A stretch of 5,444 bases of DNA from Nitrospira sp. (GTDB taxonomy: Bacteria; Nitrospirota; Nitrospiria; Nitrospirales; Nitrospiraceae), in contig JABMDH010000003.1 in the NCBI GenBank assembly GCA_015904075.1, positions 38,425 to 43,868 of the forward strand, in the 5' to 3' direction. How positions within the stretch are numbered: the stretch's first letter is position 1; each line of letters starts with the position of its first letter. A program made the position numbers and the translations under genes. The notes below the pieces were generated by a model, which saw only the letters and a list, made by a program, of their open reading frames with translations, did not search any database and was not told the DNA's origin. Positions 5,273 through 5,444 of this stretch are shown one piece after another.

Positions 5273-5444
5273 ATGTCTGATCGACCTACACGCCGAGTTG
5301 TTGTGACCGGCCTCGGATTAGTGACTCCCCTCGGTACGGGTGTCGAAAAAACATGGAACGCTCTCTGTGCTGGAGAGTCGGGGATCCGCCGGATCACTCG
5401 CTTTGATCCGGCCGGGTATGATGCACAGATTGCCGGGGAAGTCA
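5273..5444 (+). CDS. fabF: Beta-ketoacyl-ACP synthase II, 5' part (runs off the window)
   Basis: This is the first 57 codons of the elongation condensing enzyme FabF, which extends acyl-ACP with malonyl-ACP. RRVVVTGLGLVTPLGTGVEKTWNALCAGESGIRRITRFDP is the standard N-terminus of the FabF/FabB family. The catalytic Cys-His-His residues lie beyond the window. ATG 5273 gives the usual M-S-x-R start. A GTG at 5270, immediately before it and in frame, sits 9 bases after TAAGG (5256-5260) and is an equal alternative. It follows acpP by 14 bases, as is common for acpP-fabF. FabF is preferred over FabB because of this context. Confidence 0.93.
   Translation, partial: MSDRPTRRVVVTGLGLVTPLGTGVEKTWNALCAGESGIRRITRFDPAGYDAQIAGEV

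Noticed and set aside
1..5444. CRISPR array, insertion sequence, tRNA, phage or defence genes
   Set aside because: No direct repeat arrays, terminal inverted repeats, transposase-like frames or tRNA-like cloverleaf sequences were seen. All long stretches are explained by housekeeping genes.

Overview
The window is one co-directional (+ strand) stretch of bacterial chromosome, moderately GC-rich by eye. It carries a small ribosomal/ssDNA-binding block followed by a type II fatty-acid and phospholipid synthesis cluster. The order is rpsF (3' part), ssb, rpsR, a DUF177/YceD gene, the place where rpmF should be, plsX, fabH, fabD, fabG, acpP and fabF (5' part). The use of GTG starts, the zinc-type S18 and the direct join of rpsF-ssb-rpsR to the yceD-plsX-fab cluster would fit a Nitrospirota (Nitrospira-like) bacterium. 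That assignment rests on general impression, not on a search.

Region by region: 1-264 is the end of ribosomal protein bS6. Its stop overlaps a GTG-started ssb (251-652). rpsR follows at 677-934 and DUF177 at 940-1590. At 1613-1629 there is a strong ribosome binding site and an ATG that read into only 14 codons; this looks like the stump of rpmF. The sequence passes directly into the middle of plsX (about 1629-2291), so rpmF and the first ~120 residues of PlsX are missing. fabH (2288-3262) overlaps plsX by 4 bases and is complete. After a 74-base gap comes fabD (3337-4119), which is in frame but lacks about 53 residues between the GQGSQ motif and the catalytic GHSLG motif. fabG (4190-4933), acpP (5025-5258) and the start of fabF (5273 to the edge) look normal.

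Together the genes would load malonate onto ACP (FabD), start the acyl chain (FabH), extend and reduce it (FabF, FabG) on the carrier AcpP, and pass acyl groups to phospholipid synthesis as acyl-phosphate (PlsX). The ribosomal neighbours link this to growth rate.

I see no new defence, mobile or RNA system here. What stands out is the pair of clean internal losses, rpmF/plsX at ~1626 and fabD at ~3387, inside an otherwise intact housekeeping operon. Either they are real deletions, which should be harmful unless other copies exist, or they are assembly errors. A second oddity is an SSB whose C-terminus lacks the usual acidic-Pro-Phe tip. No RNA genes, CRISPR arrays, insertion sequences or long repeats were seen.
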